Shown here: positions 35,290-47,691 of the stretch, piece after piece
Position numbering within the stretch: the stretch's first letter is position 1
Layout: the number at the start of each line of letters is the position of its first letter
Source: Zhengitettix transpicula
Taxonomy: Eukaryota > Arthropoda > Insecta > Orthoptera > Tetrigidae
Assembly (NCBI GenBank): GCA_037074705.1
Contig: CM073591.1
Span: 135,415,032 to 135,479,031, forward strand
Length of the DNA: 64,000 nt
Direction: 5' to 3'
Notes under the pieces: model-generated
Told to the model about the DNA's origin: nothing
Databases searched by the model: none
What the model saw: only the letters and a program-made list of their open reading frames with translations
Position numbers and translations under genes: made by a program

Positions 35290-37600
35290 CGTGTCAATTG
35301 CAAGCTTCTTCCTCTGCTTTGCTGTTCGTCCAGTCTCGTAGTCAATTTTCCTTGTTGTTGCCATTCTTTTTCCGAAACAGCTATGGATTATAAACTTTTA
35401 CTCTTGATTATCTACGATGGCATACTACACATATAAGAAAGCAATGCCAAGTTATCCAAGAAGAAGAAACTTCCTAATACTTTGATTTCGCTTTTATATT
35501 CTGTTAACCGACCTGGAAAAACGTCATCCCCTTTACCGATTTGGTCTAGAGGGTAAAGTTGTCTTTCATAAGCTTTCCAAAAATTGTCCAATTCTTGAGT
35601 TTGCCAGCGGGTCGCATAGCCTTTGATTATCGAAAAAAACTATTATTATGAAATATATGGAGGATTTACAGTTGATTGTAAAGGAGGAACTCGAATATTT
35701 TTATAACAACGAGGAGTTCAATTACTATTTGATTTATATACTTTCATGTTCACCAGTGTTTTAATTTGTCTTCCTATTGACTGTGTTTCAAACGACAGAT
35801 AAAATTTCAAAGGCAGTAAAACTACTGACATTGCCACATACATACGTTGCTGTTACTTAAATTGAAAAGGAAACATCGTAGACAAACATTGTGAGTATAT
35901 ATTATACTTAGTGTATTCAAGAATTTTACAAAAAATTTCCGCACTATCTCCGATATTGAAATCGCTGGAGAACACAGACATATTAGTATCGATAAAAACA
36001 TTTGTTACTTCAACGAATCATATTTTCTGCTGTCTTTCGTACTCATCGTTAGATTTGAAATAATTCAATACCATGGCGATAATTAATTATTGCTATTTAC
36101 ATAATACGACCACAGGTTTTATGCATAAATAACGTACCACAATTTGCAATATTCGTAGATTACATATAATTTACTAACGTTACATAATATATATGAATTT
36201 ATATAAACGAAAGTTTGCGGTATTGGAGCTTTAGTAATTGGGATTAAAGTTTAAACTGGGGTTACTCGTCACTCAAGTAATAGCCAAATTTTATAGATGT
36301 TTTACAGCAACGTTACAGATTATATTAACATTTCTGTAATTTGATTAGTCAACCTTATATTCGGGAATTCGTCAATAAAATTTAATCTAACGGTTCCAGT
36401 TAAACGACTTAAAGTAAACAAATTTGTTGGAAAGTACTTATGAGGATTCAAAGATAATAAGTCAAATAGATTGAAACAGCAAATTAAGCAATTTGGGGTG
36501 TTAATCTTGATTACTTTTTTACAGGAAAATAAATTTTAATGTGTAAATTTATACATCGGAAATGTAACTTTAGTACATTATAAACCAGAAATAGTTGAAA
36601 AAAACATTTTGATATAATTTACTTTAATACTAACAAAAAGAACATATTTAACATGCAAAGTGATAAATCAAAATTATATACAAAAGTAAGGCACAAATTC
36701 TGTTAAAACATTCAGTATTTTGTTTGAGGTCTAAGAATTAATTAAGATTGCTTTTAAAAAGTAGCATTTCAGAAATAAATCGAATTTTATATTTAGCTTC
36801 TTTGTCTAAAACTGATGTTTTCAAAATTAAATTTATGATTAAATTCGAATCAAATTATGGTGATATGTTTATGAATATAATATAATTTGGCTTTAGGGTT
36901 TTTTATCTTTGGTGATAAAATACTATTCTGTTCGTCTGCTTTGTGTTTAAGCACAATTTTGTCAATTAATTATGTAAAAAATATTATAAAAAACAAACAT
37001 ATTGTTGTATAGAATTATTCCGTATTCGCTTCCTCAGCCATACCACTATTTTCTTTATACTTAAAATGAAATATTTCATCGATCCTGCTTTGAAATTGTT
37101 CGCACATACAATTTTACGAAAAATGGCCACGTTTTAGTTATTCCCAGAATTTCAATGCTGTGATGGTAATAATTGTTTATTGCGCAATGTAAAGTTGAGA
37201 CTGACTAGGTAGTTGTAATACAAATAGAAATAGCCAAGAAGGATTATTAGATAGAATTTATTACTTATTTTAAATTTGGATTGGTGCATACTATATATTA
37301 TAATTTTAAGATGCTATTAGATTATTATAACACTGTGTAAAATAAAGGCTTAGGTTAGATAATATGGAAAACTTGGTTGAGTGTAATTTCATCCTTTAGA
37401 AATTTTACTGAATACGAAAGAAATATAATTGACAGAATCATGCATCTTAAAAATACAAAGTGTATAGTACACGTATTTTCAATCACTTTGATTCTTGCAA
37501 AGTTACTGGCTCAGTGTAAAAACAAAAAAAATATTGTTGCAATTGATGTTTATATTCCTTCGTGCAATAAATTAATATTCATAATGAATTAATTAATACA
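35290..37600. other. AT-rich non-coding DNA
   Basis: No recognisable gene or repeat. Confidence 0.4.
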
Positions 37601-37854
37601 GCGCCTCGGCATCCAAAATTGCTCTCTCTATTTCGGCGAGTCAAGTTATTAAATATCGAGAACCGTTTGCGATATAAATATTTTTGCGTACCGAACACCT
37701 TCCCCAGTAAAATGAAAGTCAGAAAGGAAGCGGTAGACACATTAAACGTGAACAATGGAATCTACTGCTTTCAACATTAAATTTTCGATGCAATACTTAA
37801 ATGGAATCAACCTTGGGAAGATAGTAGCAAAACAGTTTCGGATAACGAACTGAG

Positions 37855-37868
37855 CTGCCACCTAGCGG
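37855..37868 (-). promoter_or_regulatory. CTCF-like motif
   Basis: On the minus strand the sequence reads CCGCTAGGTGGCAG, which fits the core CTCF consensus CCGCGNGGNGGCAG at every position but one (T for G at position 5). It lies in a GC-richer island (about 37600-37970). A weaker related motif, CCCACAGATGGCAG, lies on the same strand at about 37926-37939. Function is inferred only from the motif. Confidence 0.35.
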
Positions 37869-37999
37869 ATTCATGCTGGAACTCGAGCACTGAACTGAAT
37901 CGATTGGCTAATATCAGGACACTTCTGCCATCTGTGGGCATCTGGCGAAATATTTGGCGGCTCTTGTTACAGTATACTTATCCGTAGCATTTTTATTGC

Positions 38000-40900
38000 A
38001 CTATTTTAGTTGAGGTAAATAAGTAAAATTCTCAAAATAGATATGACTGCTTTTATGTGGCTTTAAGTGTTACGTGAATTTCGATTTCTTTTACTGATAC
38101 ACTCCCTAAATTCTTTGCTTTAAATAGCTCATCACGTTATAGTGATATTTTGGGCGAAATAAATAGTATTTGTACGTTATATAAAATAAAAATATATTAG
38201 AATCAGTTATGATAATTTTAATGAGCTTCGCTTGCACTGTACGTGTTTTCCATTAAAGCGTATGGAAACGAAGCGTTGAACCGTTTGCAGGAAATGTATT
38301 CCGTGGTCTGAAAATTCGTGAAGAATGCATAAATAAGATATTATTCATGCTGTTGGAAAGTGGAACAGAAATACCGCTTTTTCATCAGTTCCATTTGCAA
38401 TGCTGAAATTTATTACAGCTACGAGAAAAGCAGAATTTATTATAAAATTCAATATTTTCCGTTTATACAACATTTTAAACAGATTAAATATACATAGTTA
38501 AAATCATAGCTTCTTTATGTCGGACACTGATATAAATTTATATAATTAAACTAGTTTCAGCAAAAATTAACTTATGACTAAACGAATATTAAGTCTGAAA
38601 TAGTATATTTTAATAAAAGTTTAATAATTAAAATGCTATAGGTTGAAAAAGCGCCATGTAATCTCGGTCATTTCGAAACAGAACTTGTACATGGTAGTGA
38701 TTAGAGATGACAGACAATAATATTGAAAGAACTACCGGAATTAAATAAACGAAAGTTCCATGTGATGTTTATAATGGGTAAAAGATATGAATTAATAAAA
38801 TATTGCTAGGTTCGACAGTTCAGGGAAATTCCGTGAATATTTAGATACCAGATGTTTGGAAGTGGCAATGATCGGCAAAGGAGAAAGTGGCAATATTAGT
38901 ACAGAGTTTACTTACGTGCATGCAAGACTAAACAGATAACACGGGATGAAGATGAGTAACAACCAGTTAGAATAGTCGTGAGCATGAGAACTGAAAGCAC
39001 ATTATTATTGACTAGAGTAAGATTAAGTTTTCGATACGCTTTACCGTCGGGGAAACAAAAGTAAATTCAAAAAAATTATCAGTGGAAAGACAGCGGGCTG
39101 GATGGTCGAATGAACTAGGAGGTGTTAAGTATTAAGATGAAAAGGCGTAGTTAATTTAATAAAGTGGCCGTTTAGAGCCAAACTATGTTAGTTTCTGGAT
39201 CGGAAGTAACTTGTGAATAAAATATGCCCTCACGTGTTTTTAAACGAAAAGTCGTTCTACCCCAATCCACCCCAACTCCTAGGAGCTTAACTACAACTTA
39301 ACCGGCGTGTTGAGTGCAGAATTAAGTTGAGCGACATCCATAAGCCCGGAATAGACTCCAGTCTCGGTTGTCTTCGCTTTATTTTTATAAAACGCCCCTC
39401 AACCCTCACCGGTAAGTGTGATTCATTCCCATGACGAAAGGGGTTGAAATTATACTAAACAGTACCAAACTCATTGAACTTAGAAAAATATTTATTCGAC
39501 GAAAATGTCGGTTGTTTACATGCTTTAAAATTTCTGCCGCCGGAGTTTCCTAACTCTTCGCACAACTCGGAAAGTAGCACCGCAATAGCTGAAACGCATA
39601 CGGAACAAATAAAAAAATATACATTTATGTTTATATATGCATATATATATATATACATTCAATAATAAACAGCAAATAAATTAATACACGACTTTAAATA
39701 GTCAAAACATTTTGTTTCCTCGATTTATTCACATTTTCAATTGAACTTGGAGACCAACATGTAATTCTTGTTAAATAAGTATTTATTTTTCGGTAAATTC
39801 ATTAAAATGTTTAGTTACATTTGTACGGTTCAGGAGGGCATCAGTATGAATTAACTAACTAAATTTCACGCCCGACTAATTATCAATTTTAAAATAATAT
39901 TATTATATAATCTACATATATATTAACACAAATGGTATTTTATTGCGTCATAATGATATGATGTAAGATTTAAATGCACTAAAATAAATGTAACTCAAAA
40001 TAATTTCGAAGTAAATTGAAAATAATATATTAAACTTAGCATAAGACAGGAGACGAAGTAAAATAGTAATAAATATTTATTATGGAAAATAAATCAATTT
40101 TATTCTGTAGGCCTTTACTAAAAGAGAATATCTTGAAATATCCAGCGGAAATAAACGCCATGTCAGAGTACATTGATGAAATTATTTGTAAAAATAAGAT
40201 CAATACCAATTATAAATATGTAAAGAAGCCAGAACAATATTACAGCATAGAAGAAATAACCTCCAGAGTGACGCCAGTTATGAAAGTAATCAGTAAGTAT
40301 AATTGGGTATAATTCATGGGATTAAATAACAATTGAAATGAAATTTAGGAATAAAGTAAAAGTATATACCATTATGAACGAGATAGATAAATATTGTAAA
40401 TTATTTTGTGATAAATAATTATTTAAAATATTGTGGTGCTATTGGGTACACACTTTAGTTTCGCCGACGAAATGTTGAGACTGGAATTCAGAGAAGGTGG
40501 AAAGGACCGCCATTGTTAATCTCCGAGTCAAATAATAACTAAACATATGGGTGAGGACGTCGCCGATTTAGAAAAATTTGAAGAAACAAGTTACAGTTCA
40601 AGACCATGTGGTATGGGAGAAGAATTTTTCGCTAAGCTGAATGGATAAAATAAAGGAAGACGTTTCCGGGTGTGGGAGAACGATATATAAAAACTAGAAG
40701 AAAATCTCTCATGGGACATTTAAGATTACAGTTGTTATACTGTAAGATATGTTGAGAACTGTGAGATCAGTCTCTCGAGAGGAAGAAGGCAACAGGAACT
40801 AAAGTTAACGCCCCATAGCTTTTCGGAAAAGTAGTCGCAGTCGCGAAGTTTGAAACAGTCTTCCAGACTGGAGGGACATCGATAGCTAGGACGACGATAA

Positions 40901-41540
40901 GCGGTTCCGTAAAGACAACTCTTGGACTACAAGATGTATAGCGACAGAAAGCCGCATTTATGTGAGTAAATACTGCGATTTAGTTTTAAAATTCACTTAT
41001 TTTATAATGGAACTAAATTAAATCGATCATTAATTTTTTATTCCCACGAATGACCTTGAGATATTTATTTTTTATTTATTTTGCATTTAGTACGTCAGTT
41101 TGCATTGTACTAAATAAGGGAAAAAAGGCGTTTGAAGTAAAATTTTTATGCTTTGAAATTGAGAATAAAAAGTGATAATTAATTAATTACTATTTCATAT
41201 TTTTTATCACTACAATGTAAAAGCTTCACCAACTTAAAGTGATTTCTGTACTCATATTATTATTCTTCGTTTAGGAGTAGAAAATAAGTAAAAGTATTAA
41301 GAAATAAATAGTAATCTACACTTTACAAATCTGTTTAGGTCATTGGTAGGAATATTTTCCTGTTCTTAACTAATCGATTATTTTCTATTTAAAAATGAGA
41401 ATTTACTCATGAACTTTAAGATCTAGCACTAAATTTAATTTTATGAACATCTCACCGAATTTGTCGGTTTCTATCTTATCACGCATGTATTTCCAAGATT
41501 TTTATCCTATTTAGGAAATAGATTAAACTGAAGCTTTTGA
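38000..41540. other. non-coding; nothing clearly recognised
   Basis: Mostly AT-rich. About 38690-39440 and 40440-40950 are GC-richer and purine-rich with broken frames. CACCG|GTAAGTGTG at 39408-39420 is a strong donor-like sequence without a supported exon. An (AT)n tract lies at 39631-39656. The 76-codon frame at 40082-40312 (+) is Lys/Asn/Ile-rich and unremarkable. Confidence 0.3.
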
Positions 41541-41544
41541 GTTT

Positions 41545-41647
41545 TGCTCTTATTATCACCTGAATAAAGGAACAAGGATCCCAGAAACTTTGTGTGGTAT
41601 TTATGTTATCACCTCTTATGTCTGTATTTGGTTATCTCTCTCATTAT
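41545..41647 (+). mobile_element. family B foldback element, right half
   Basis: CACCTGAATAAAGGAACAAGG, GAAACTTTGTGTGGTATTTAT and TGTATTTGGTTATCTCTCT occur in right-arm order; the left arm is absent. Confidence 0.7.
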
Positions 41648-41867
41648 TAAATTCCACATTAAGTAAAACATTCCGTCTTGTTTTCGAAATAATTACCAAT
41701 GTGGCAAATTTTACACCAATACGTAGGTTTTCCTATAACGATTGTAAGACAAAGTGAAAGAACATTTTACCTCTGAGATTATTGTATTCGGTTAAAACAG
41801 TTTTGTGTAGCATTTGTTGTCAATTATGCGTATTTCCTTGTCGAAGTTTGTATCTTAAGGTACAAAA

Positions 41868-42194
41868 ATGTGCGGTTTCGAGGATTTTTTCTTCGAGTTT
41901 GGGCGAGGGCGGTGGCTTTCTTGTTTGCCTTGGTTATTACCTCCTGAGGGAAATCAGTGGTTTTTGTTTTCCACCGTGATGCACTCAAATTCATTCGGAG
42001 TTAGTTTATTGTCATATCATATACCGGACAAACTCCTGGCTATGCTTAATTTTGTGAAATATATCTGCCCGAATACGTCGTATTTTCTGTGGCCTGTTGT
42101 TCAGTGTATTTGGAATTATTTTTATGAGATCGTCAAGGAAGTCAATTTGGTTCAGTCAAAATATAATCTAAATGGTTCACTGCCACACATGTAA
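41868..42194 (+). other. unrecognised 108-codon ORF
   Basis: An ATG-initiated frame rich in Phe, Leu, Trp and Pro in a T-rich stretch (41770-42130). Aromatic richness follows from the T content of the strand. No domain or signal recognised; overlapping frames are similarly long, which argues for chance. Confidence 0.12.
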
Positions 42195-42452
42195 AAGTCT
42201 GAGAGAAGCAACATTATGGATTCAAAAACAAATGGACTGTATTTTTTACCAAATATTTACAAGCGACATTCACTTATCCTCTACATGTGTTATAGAATTA
42301 GGGCTAAGAATAAATTTGAGAGAAAGATCAAAATCATATTACTCGAAAGGGTAATGTGTGCTTTTCTTTCCATTAAAATTAGGTTTAGAATATACTGTCC
42401 GAAATTCATGTCGAGTGATTCACTAAGCTATGTTTGTGAAAGAAGCGTCACT

Positions 42453-43022
42453 TTATTTTTATTTTTAGGGTAATAGGCTACATGAGGGTAATCCCCATAG
42501 TGGCAACTCCCCTTTAATAGCATAGGAAGGGATTTAAAAGGGAGGATGCGGAAGGGTAGAGGAAGGTAGCCAAGGGTTAACCAGGGCCCCAAGGCTATTG
42601 TTTAAGGATCCTACCCGGCATTCGCCTAAAAGTTATGCAGGGAAAACCCTACAAAAACCTGCATCAGGTAGGTCGGGCATTGGGTACTTGTCCCACGTCC
42701 TTCCGATAGCGGGAGAAGACTTTTCTGTGGAGACGCAGCAATCCCTTCTCCGTATCTCGACCAGTTTAGGAGGCAGCTGGCCGACTGTTCCAATAAGAAC
42801 AGAGAACGACTCTTACCGTATGCTCAAGGACTGTGACTCCGGAACATACACCTCTGAAAACAGGCCGACGAGCCTCGGCTTGTGGGAACCTCAGTTCAAA
42901 AACGGAGAAAGGAAAAGGCTTCCCCAAAGGTAGCCCCTTCCTGTCTCTCCTACAAGGTTCTGCCTGCGAGAGAACATCCCTCGCAGGTACTGCCTGCGAG
43001 AGAATAGCCCTCGCAGACACGG
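42453..43022 (-). repeat. family A retroposon, full length with target-site duplication
   Basis: A 570 bp minus-strand copy bounded by the perfect 11 bp repeat GAAGCGTCACT at 42442-42452 and 43023-43033. Its 5' end (right side) has two CTGCGAG/CTCGCAG units (42963-43016); its 3' end (left) is a short A-rich tail after GCCTATTACCCT. The body is open on both strands (+ 42598-42933, 111 codons; - 42766-43122). Confidence 0.95.
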
Positions 43023-43033
43023 GAAGCGTCACT

Positions 43034-44291
43034 GGCAACGTCGTATATTTACGTAATTTGATATATTTTAGCACATTGAGGGAAGATCGAAGCGAGATTC
43101 GTGTATCAGTTACAAGTTCCAATCATGTCATTTGATAAGCGGGAAATAAAATTAATTCAGAAGTATGGCTCAGTAATTTCATTCTCTGTACGTTCCTTTC
43201 TCGTGTATTTTAAGTTTATGTTCAATTCCAGTACATTTAAAATTGCAATTTGTTTTAATTACGTGGTTAAATACTTTGAGTTAATGAGTGTTATAATTCA
43301 ACTACTAAAAATGAAAATCCAGTGTGTACTTTTTATTAACACAAAATTAAATTAGAGAAGTAATTTCCCGATTAAGCGACATAAATCCCCTGGACTGGGC
43401 AAAGGAAGCTATTAACTACTTACAAAACTGCCAGGAAAGCTCATTGTACTATGAAAATTTTTTTTTTCAAGCCTGTAAATATTACATTTTTGTCCTAAAT
43501 CTCATAAAATTTCACAAATAATACTGCTGAAAATATATATGGCAAAAATTCGCATAATTCATATCTAGTTCACCATAAATTTTTATATTGTTGTAACTGA
43601 TGCTGAAAATTAATAATATATAATGATCAAGGTGGTAGTTAAGATAAATTTATAGACAATTTTTTTAAAAAAAATAGTTGTCTTAACAAAACCTACTATC
43701 TTACTACGTTAAAGAAACTAATAGAATATTTTAAGAGCGAAATAAAATCACCTATTGATAATGATTGACATTACTAATTGTTATCAATTAAAAGTCAAAC
43801 AAACATGAATGGCAATAACAAACCCGAACAACTAAAAATAAAAGGATAAAAGCATGGAAAATGAAAACAAACACATTACTCGATCCCCAAACAATTGTTT
43901 ACCATTTATTATAAAATTATAAAACAAATCTAAGATTAACTCCATTTAGATAAACATAATCTAATAAACATTACCTTAAATATTGTAATTTTTGTAGGAC
44001 AAAGAAAACGGGCATTAAAACTGAAAAGAAAAACATATTTATAATTTAAAAAACACGTCAATTTAAATAACCATATAATTGAAATAAAATTTAAATATTG
44101 AATTCCGAAAGCAAGTACTATACGAGATTAATATCTGAAATGTTACTCATTAATTCCCACTGTTCAGTCATTAAGGTTAAAACACTCAATCTCAGCAACA
44201 TTTATTATTGTATTCTCAAATAACATCCTTGGTCTCATTAGTTTCTCTCAGTTATGTCGTTGTTTGAGTTTGTTTGTAATGAACACTTTTT
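43034..44291. other. AT-rich non-coding DNA
   Basis: No recognisable gene or repeat; the 84-codon frame at 43101-43355 (+) is unremarkable. Confidence 0.4.
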
Positions 44292-44757
44292 CTTCACATC
44301 TCTCTGGTTTTTTGAACTAAGGTTCCCACATGCCGAGCCTCCTCGGCCTGTTTTGAGAGGTGTATGTTCCGGGGTCGCAGACCTTGGGTTTACGGTAAGA
44401 GTTGTTCTTTGTTCCCATTGGAAACAGTCAGCAAGCTGCCTCCTAAACTGGTCGTGGCACGGAGAAGTGAATGCTGCGTCCCCACAGCAAACTCCTCTCC
44501 CGCTATCGGAAGGGCGTTTGACAAGTACTCAATGCCCGACCTACCTGATGCAGGTTTTCCTAGGGTTTTCCCTGCATTTCTTTAGACGAATGCCAGGAAG
44601 GATCCTTAAAATATAACCCGGGGGCCCTAGTAAACCCTTGGCTACCTTCCTCTATCCTTCAGTATGCCCACTTTCAAATCCCTTTCCTATGCTATTAAAG
44701 GGGAGTTGCCTAAAGTGGATTACCCACAAGTAGCCTGTTGCCCTAAAAAAAAAACAA
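44292..44757 (+). repeat. family A retroposon, 5'-truncated
   Basis: Begins at CTTCACATCTCTCTGG, the same variant head as the copy at 16111, and ends ...GCCTGTTGCCCT plus A10. The CTGCGAG array is missing. The 120-codon frame at 44254-44616 (+) runs from flanking DNA into the element. Confidence 0.9.
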
Positions 44758-44762
44758 AAAAG

Positions 44763-44888
44763 AACTAGTTAATCCTTTGCTACTTTCCTCTACCTTTCCT
44801 CATCCCCCCTTTCAAATCCCTTCCTATGTTGTTAAAGGGGAGTTGCCACCATGTGGATTACCCTTATGTAGCCTGTTACCTGAAAACA
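44763..44888 (+). repeat. family A 3' fragment behind a full body copy
   Basis: A second, 5'-truncated 3' end (TAGTTAATCCTTTGC ... GCCTGTTACCT) follows the A-tail of the previous copy, giving a head-to-tail arrangement. It ends in a short (AC)n. Confidence 0.85.
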
Positions 44889-45783
44889 CACACACACTAA
44901 GCTTAAAATCAAATGAATTTAGTTTATCTTTAGTCTGCCTGATTTTTTGAATCCAAAATCGTCTAAATTATTGTCGGTTACCCTTACTTTATCCGTTTTT
45001 AAGAAGAAGTAGATCGCATATATTCGGTTAAACTCTTCGTAGAATGCCATTAAAAGTCGTTAAAAGCTTCTTATCGATATAAAATTATCACGCCCCATCT
45101 GAAGTAGAAAAATAACGTCATTTCCAATAGCTTAATTTTGTTCGTATTTTACAATAAAACGATTGGATTGACTATGGGAAAAGCTATTTGGCGTTTTACG
45201 TAGAGGGTTAAAGCAGGATCTTAACTACATAAAATCGCTAATTGGAGACAAAATGGCCGACATTCTAGAGGCCTATTTTAAGTATTTTGTTCCCTTTTCT
45301 GGAAACCTGTTGTACTTTTATCTTTGGAGCTTTAATAAGTTTAAAGTTGCCTTTACAATTGTCATCCAAGATTTGAAGGAGTTAAAATTTCACATTCATC
45401 CTGCTTATAAGTAGGTCTAATGCAAGAAGTAACAGGGATGGGGGCATAGCAAACATAGCTGCCTTGTTGACTCAGGTTTCACATAAAAGGAAAAAGATCA
45501 GAATGGCCCCACCCGAATTCACTGAGTAAAAAAAACTGTTAAAAGCTCAAGATATCTGTAAATTGTGCTACAATTGTAATAAAACTAGTGAGGATTAGTT
45601 TTATCGCTAGATTTGAAACAAAAATAGATCGCATTTCAAATGTTTGATGCAGTGTCAGTATTGACAAAACAACGACTGCTGAAATATCTTAGGGAATCGA
45701 CGACTGACGTTGTAACTGACGAACTCGTACAGACGTGACAATAAAGTATTTAATAAGAAGAAAATCGTGGTTTAATGGCTCAC
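44889..45783. other. non-coding, probably intron downstream of the exon at 45784
   Basis: AT-rich with no supported feature; if the membrane-protein exon is real this is its downstream intron on the minus strand. Confidence 0.3.
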
Positions 45784-46034
45784 CCCAGCGTCTTGGTGCT
45801 GATGAGCGGCGTCTTGAGGCTGAGGAAACCGTTGGCTCGTCCCTCTTTGCCTGCCGGTGGAGCCTCCAGGCGGGCGCCGCCAGAGTCCCCGGCGTCGCTG
45901 CCGTCGTCGCCGTCGCGCTTCCGCTTCCTGCGGTGCCACCAGTAGCAAGCCGCCAGAGCGCCAGCCAGCAGCAGAAGCGCAAACACCGTGGACAGCACCG
46001 CCGTCAGGATCACCTCGCGACGCTCCATCAACAA
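45784..46034 (-). CDS. internal exon of a single-pass membrane protein (possibly synaptotagmin-like)
   Basis: Read on the minus strand, TTTTTGTTTGGGTTTTCAG (46053-46035) is a strong acceptor and CTGGG|GTGAGC at the other end a good donor, giving a 251 bp exon ending in phase 2. The first in-frame ATG is at 46028, after two Leu codons, so it is either the start codon or internal. Translation from it: acidic/basic M-E-R-R-E, a hydrophobic helix (about residues 6-26: VILTAVLSTVFALLLLAG then ALAACYWW), a basic stop-transfer H-R-R-K-R-K-R, an Asp/Gly/Ser linker, then a Ser/Thr-rich end L-K-T-P-L-I-S-T-K-T-L-G. The block is very GC- and CpG-rich against AT-rich flanks and uses mostly G/C third positions, as a conserved coding exon would. 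Type I topology and the short basic juxtamembrane segment suit a synaptotagmin N-terminus, but no C2 domain lies in the window. Confidence 0.75.
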
Positions 46035-46174
46035 CTGAAAACCCAAACAAAAAGATTGTTATTGAAAGAAACGTCTAGATAGCAACCAGATTACGAACAA
46101 GCAGAGTTATACGCAATAATAAGATCAAAGGAATGTATTAAAATGAAAAATATACGTCTGCTTTGAAAATTATA

Positions 46175-46372
46175 AATAAGAAAAATAGCGAAATACAGAA
46201 AATAAATAATGATATAAATACCACACATTGTTTATGGAAACCTTGTTATTGTGCCGTTGTGTTGTGTTCTTTATCTTTCTATGCACTTGAAGAAAGGAAA
46301 AAGGTTTCCAGAAACGTTATATGGTATTTATATTATCACTTCTTTTACTGTATTTGGCTATTTTTCTTGTTA
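46175..46372. mobile_element. family B foldback element, both arms present
   Basis: Left arm AAATAGCGAAATACAG...ATAAATACCACACATTG...ACCTTGTT; right arm ...GCACTTGAAGAAAGGAAAAAGG...GAAACGTTATATGGTATTTAT...TGTATTTGGCTATTTTTCT. The arms are inverted versions of each other over about 85 bp around a short centre. No coding capacity. It lies about 140 bp upstream (minus sense) of the membrane-protein exon, so probably in an intron. Confidence 0.8.
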
Positions 46373-46469
46373 TTAAAGGAATTTATGATGACTTTTAGTA
46401 ACTTTAAAAATCTCTAAGATTTTTAGATTCGCTATAAAACGATATTATTGAAAACCGAAGGTGATTGTA

Positions 46470-47060
46470 TGAGGGGTGATCGGAACATAAGTTACACAGC
46501 CTACAGTGCAACGTATACATTTATATCATACAACCAATACAGCTACCTGATACTACTTAAATTAGGTTATTTTTAGCCATATCTGTCTAGGCATTTCTCG
46601 CTTGGTTGTATGAATCTGAATATTCCCGCCTGTTAAAAATCCTTTTCTCGTGTGACCAGCAACGTTGTCGGTTCAGACCTTCTCGTCTGAAGTGAATTGT
46701 CGGCCTCCTGCAAGTGATGAAAGAAAGATTAAAAAGTCTCTCCTTCCTTTACGATAATGCGCGCAACTGTTGAAGCAGGGTCGCTGGGACATCATTGACC
46801 ACCCTCCCTACAGCCCGGATCTTGCTCCAAGCGACTGAAGCCTGTATCTAATACGAAGGATAATTAAGGGGTTTGACGAAGAGATACATTTTTTACCGTG
46901 GAAAGCAATTCAGAACGGTAATTGTACGACGTATTTGATTAGGGTTTAGTTCATGCGTGCTTATAATGGTCAGGGAAAAAACTAGTAACTATTTGGTGGG
47001 CCATAGACCATAGAATTGTCAATTTCTGTGAAATAACAGAAATATTTTCTTGAATAAATG
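46470..47060 (+). pseudogene. mariner-type transposon relic
   Basis: TA followed by TGAGGGGTGATCGGAA at 46470 looks like a mariner terminal repeat next to its TA target. The transposase signature is at 46750-46838: Y-D-N-A-R with the second catalytic Asp, then after a one-base frame change W-D-I-I-D-H-P-P-Y-S-P-D-L-A-P-S-D and an in-frame TGA, followed by G-F-D-E-E further on. This is the D34D region of Tc1/mariner transposases. Most of the N-terminal half is deleted and no right terminal repeat was found. The remnant is about 0.6 kb against about 1.3 kb for an intact mariner, so it is dead. Confidence 0.8.
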
Positions 47061-47691
47061 TTATCAGAAGAGGAAGTTGGTTCCTCGATGTTCAGGTTTG
47101 TCATATTTAAATAAAAGAAATTTCCTTTGAAGTATAGGTGGTTCGGATTGATATATTTTTGCCGTTAAGACGTTCGATATTTCACAAGCACATTTCAGAG
47201 CACAAAGATACAGGACTATAAATATATTCAACAATTACAGACAACATTTCGGTAAAATTTAGTAAAAAATGAAATACCAGTTATTTTAATGGAAAAATTT
47301 TCAAACGAAGGATATTAGTCTACTAGAAAAAGGATATAGATGTTTGTGAGTTATATAAATAGCATTGAATCCAGCTGAACCACTTAATACGTAAATCCCA
47401 CTTTACTAGGGGCCAACAAAGGAACAGCTAAAATATCCAATTAATTAACATTTAATATCATAGCAAGCAAAATTAATTATTGTAACAATGTTTTGCAGAC
47501 ATTAAACTGTGCCGCTTTGACTACACATAGAATTACAGCGATATTGTATAGATGAGTGTACACAAGTAGGGAACACGAACTCATACAGAAAATAAATTTC
47601 CGTTAGTCAGGAACTATATGACAGAAAGTATGTAATAAATTCAAGTAGCAAATCATTTATATTTTGTGGGGACACAATTCTATATCTTATA
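47061..47691. other. AT-rich non-coding DNA
   Basis: Nothing recognised between the mariner relic and the Helitron. Confidence 0.4.

Noticed and set aside
39408..39420. Strong donor-like CACCG|GTAAGTGTG
   Set aside because: No acceptor or coding frame upstream; the only TATA-like sequence is too close for a first exon.
42598..42933. 111-codon plus-strand ORF
   Set aside because: Lies almost wholly inside a full-length minus-strand family A retroposon.
45735..46082. 115-codon plus-strand and other frames overlapping the membrane-protein exon
   Set aside because: GC-rich exon DNA lacks stops in all frames; only the minus-strand frame fits the splice sites and a transmembrane protein.
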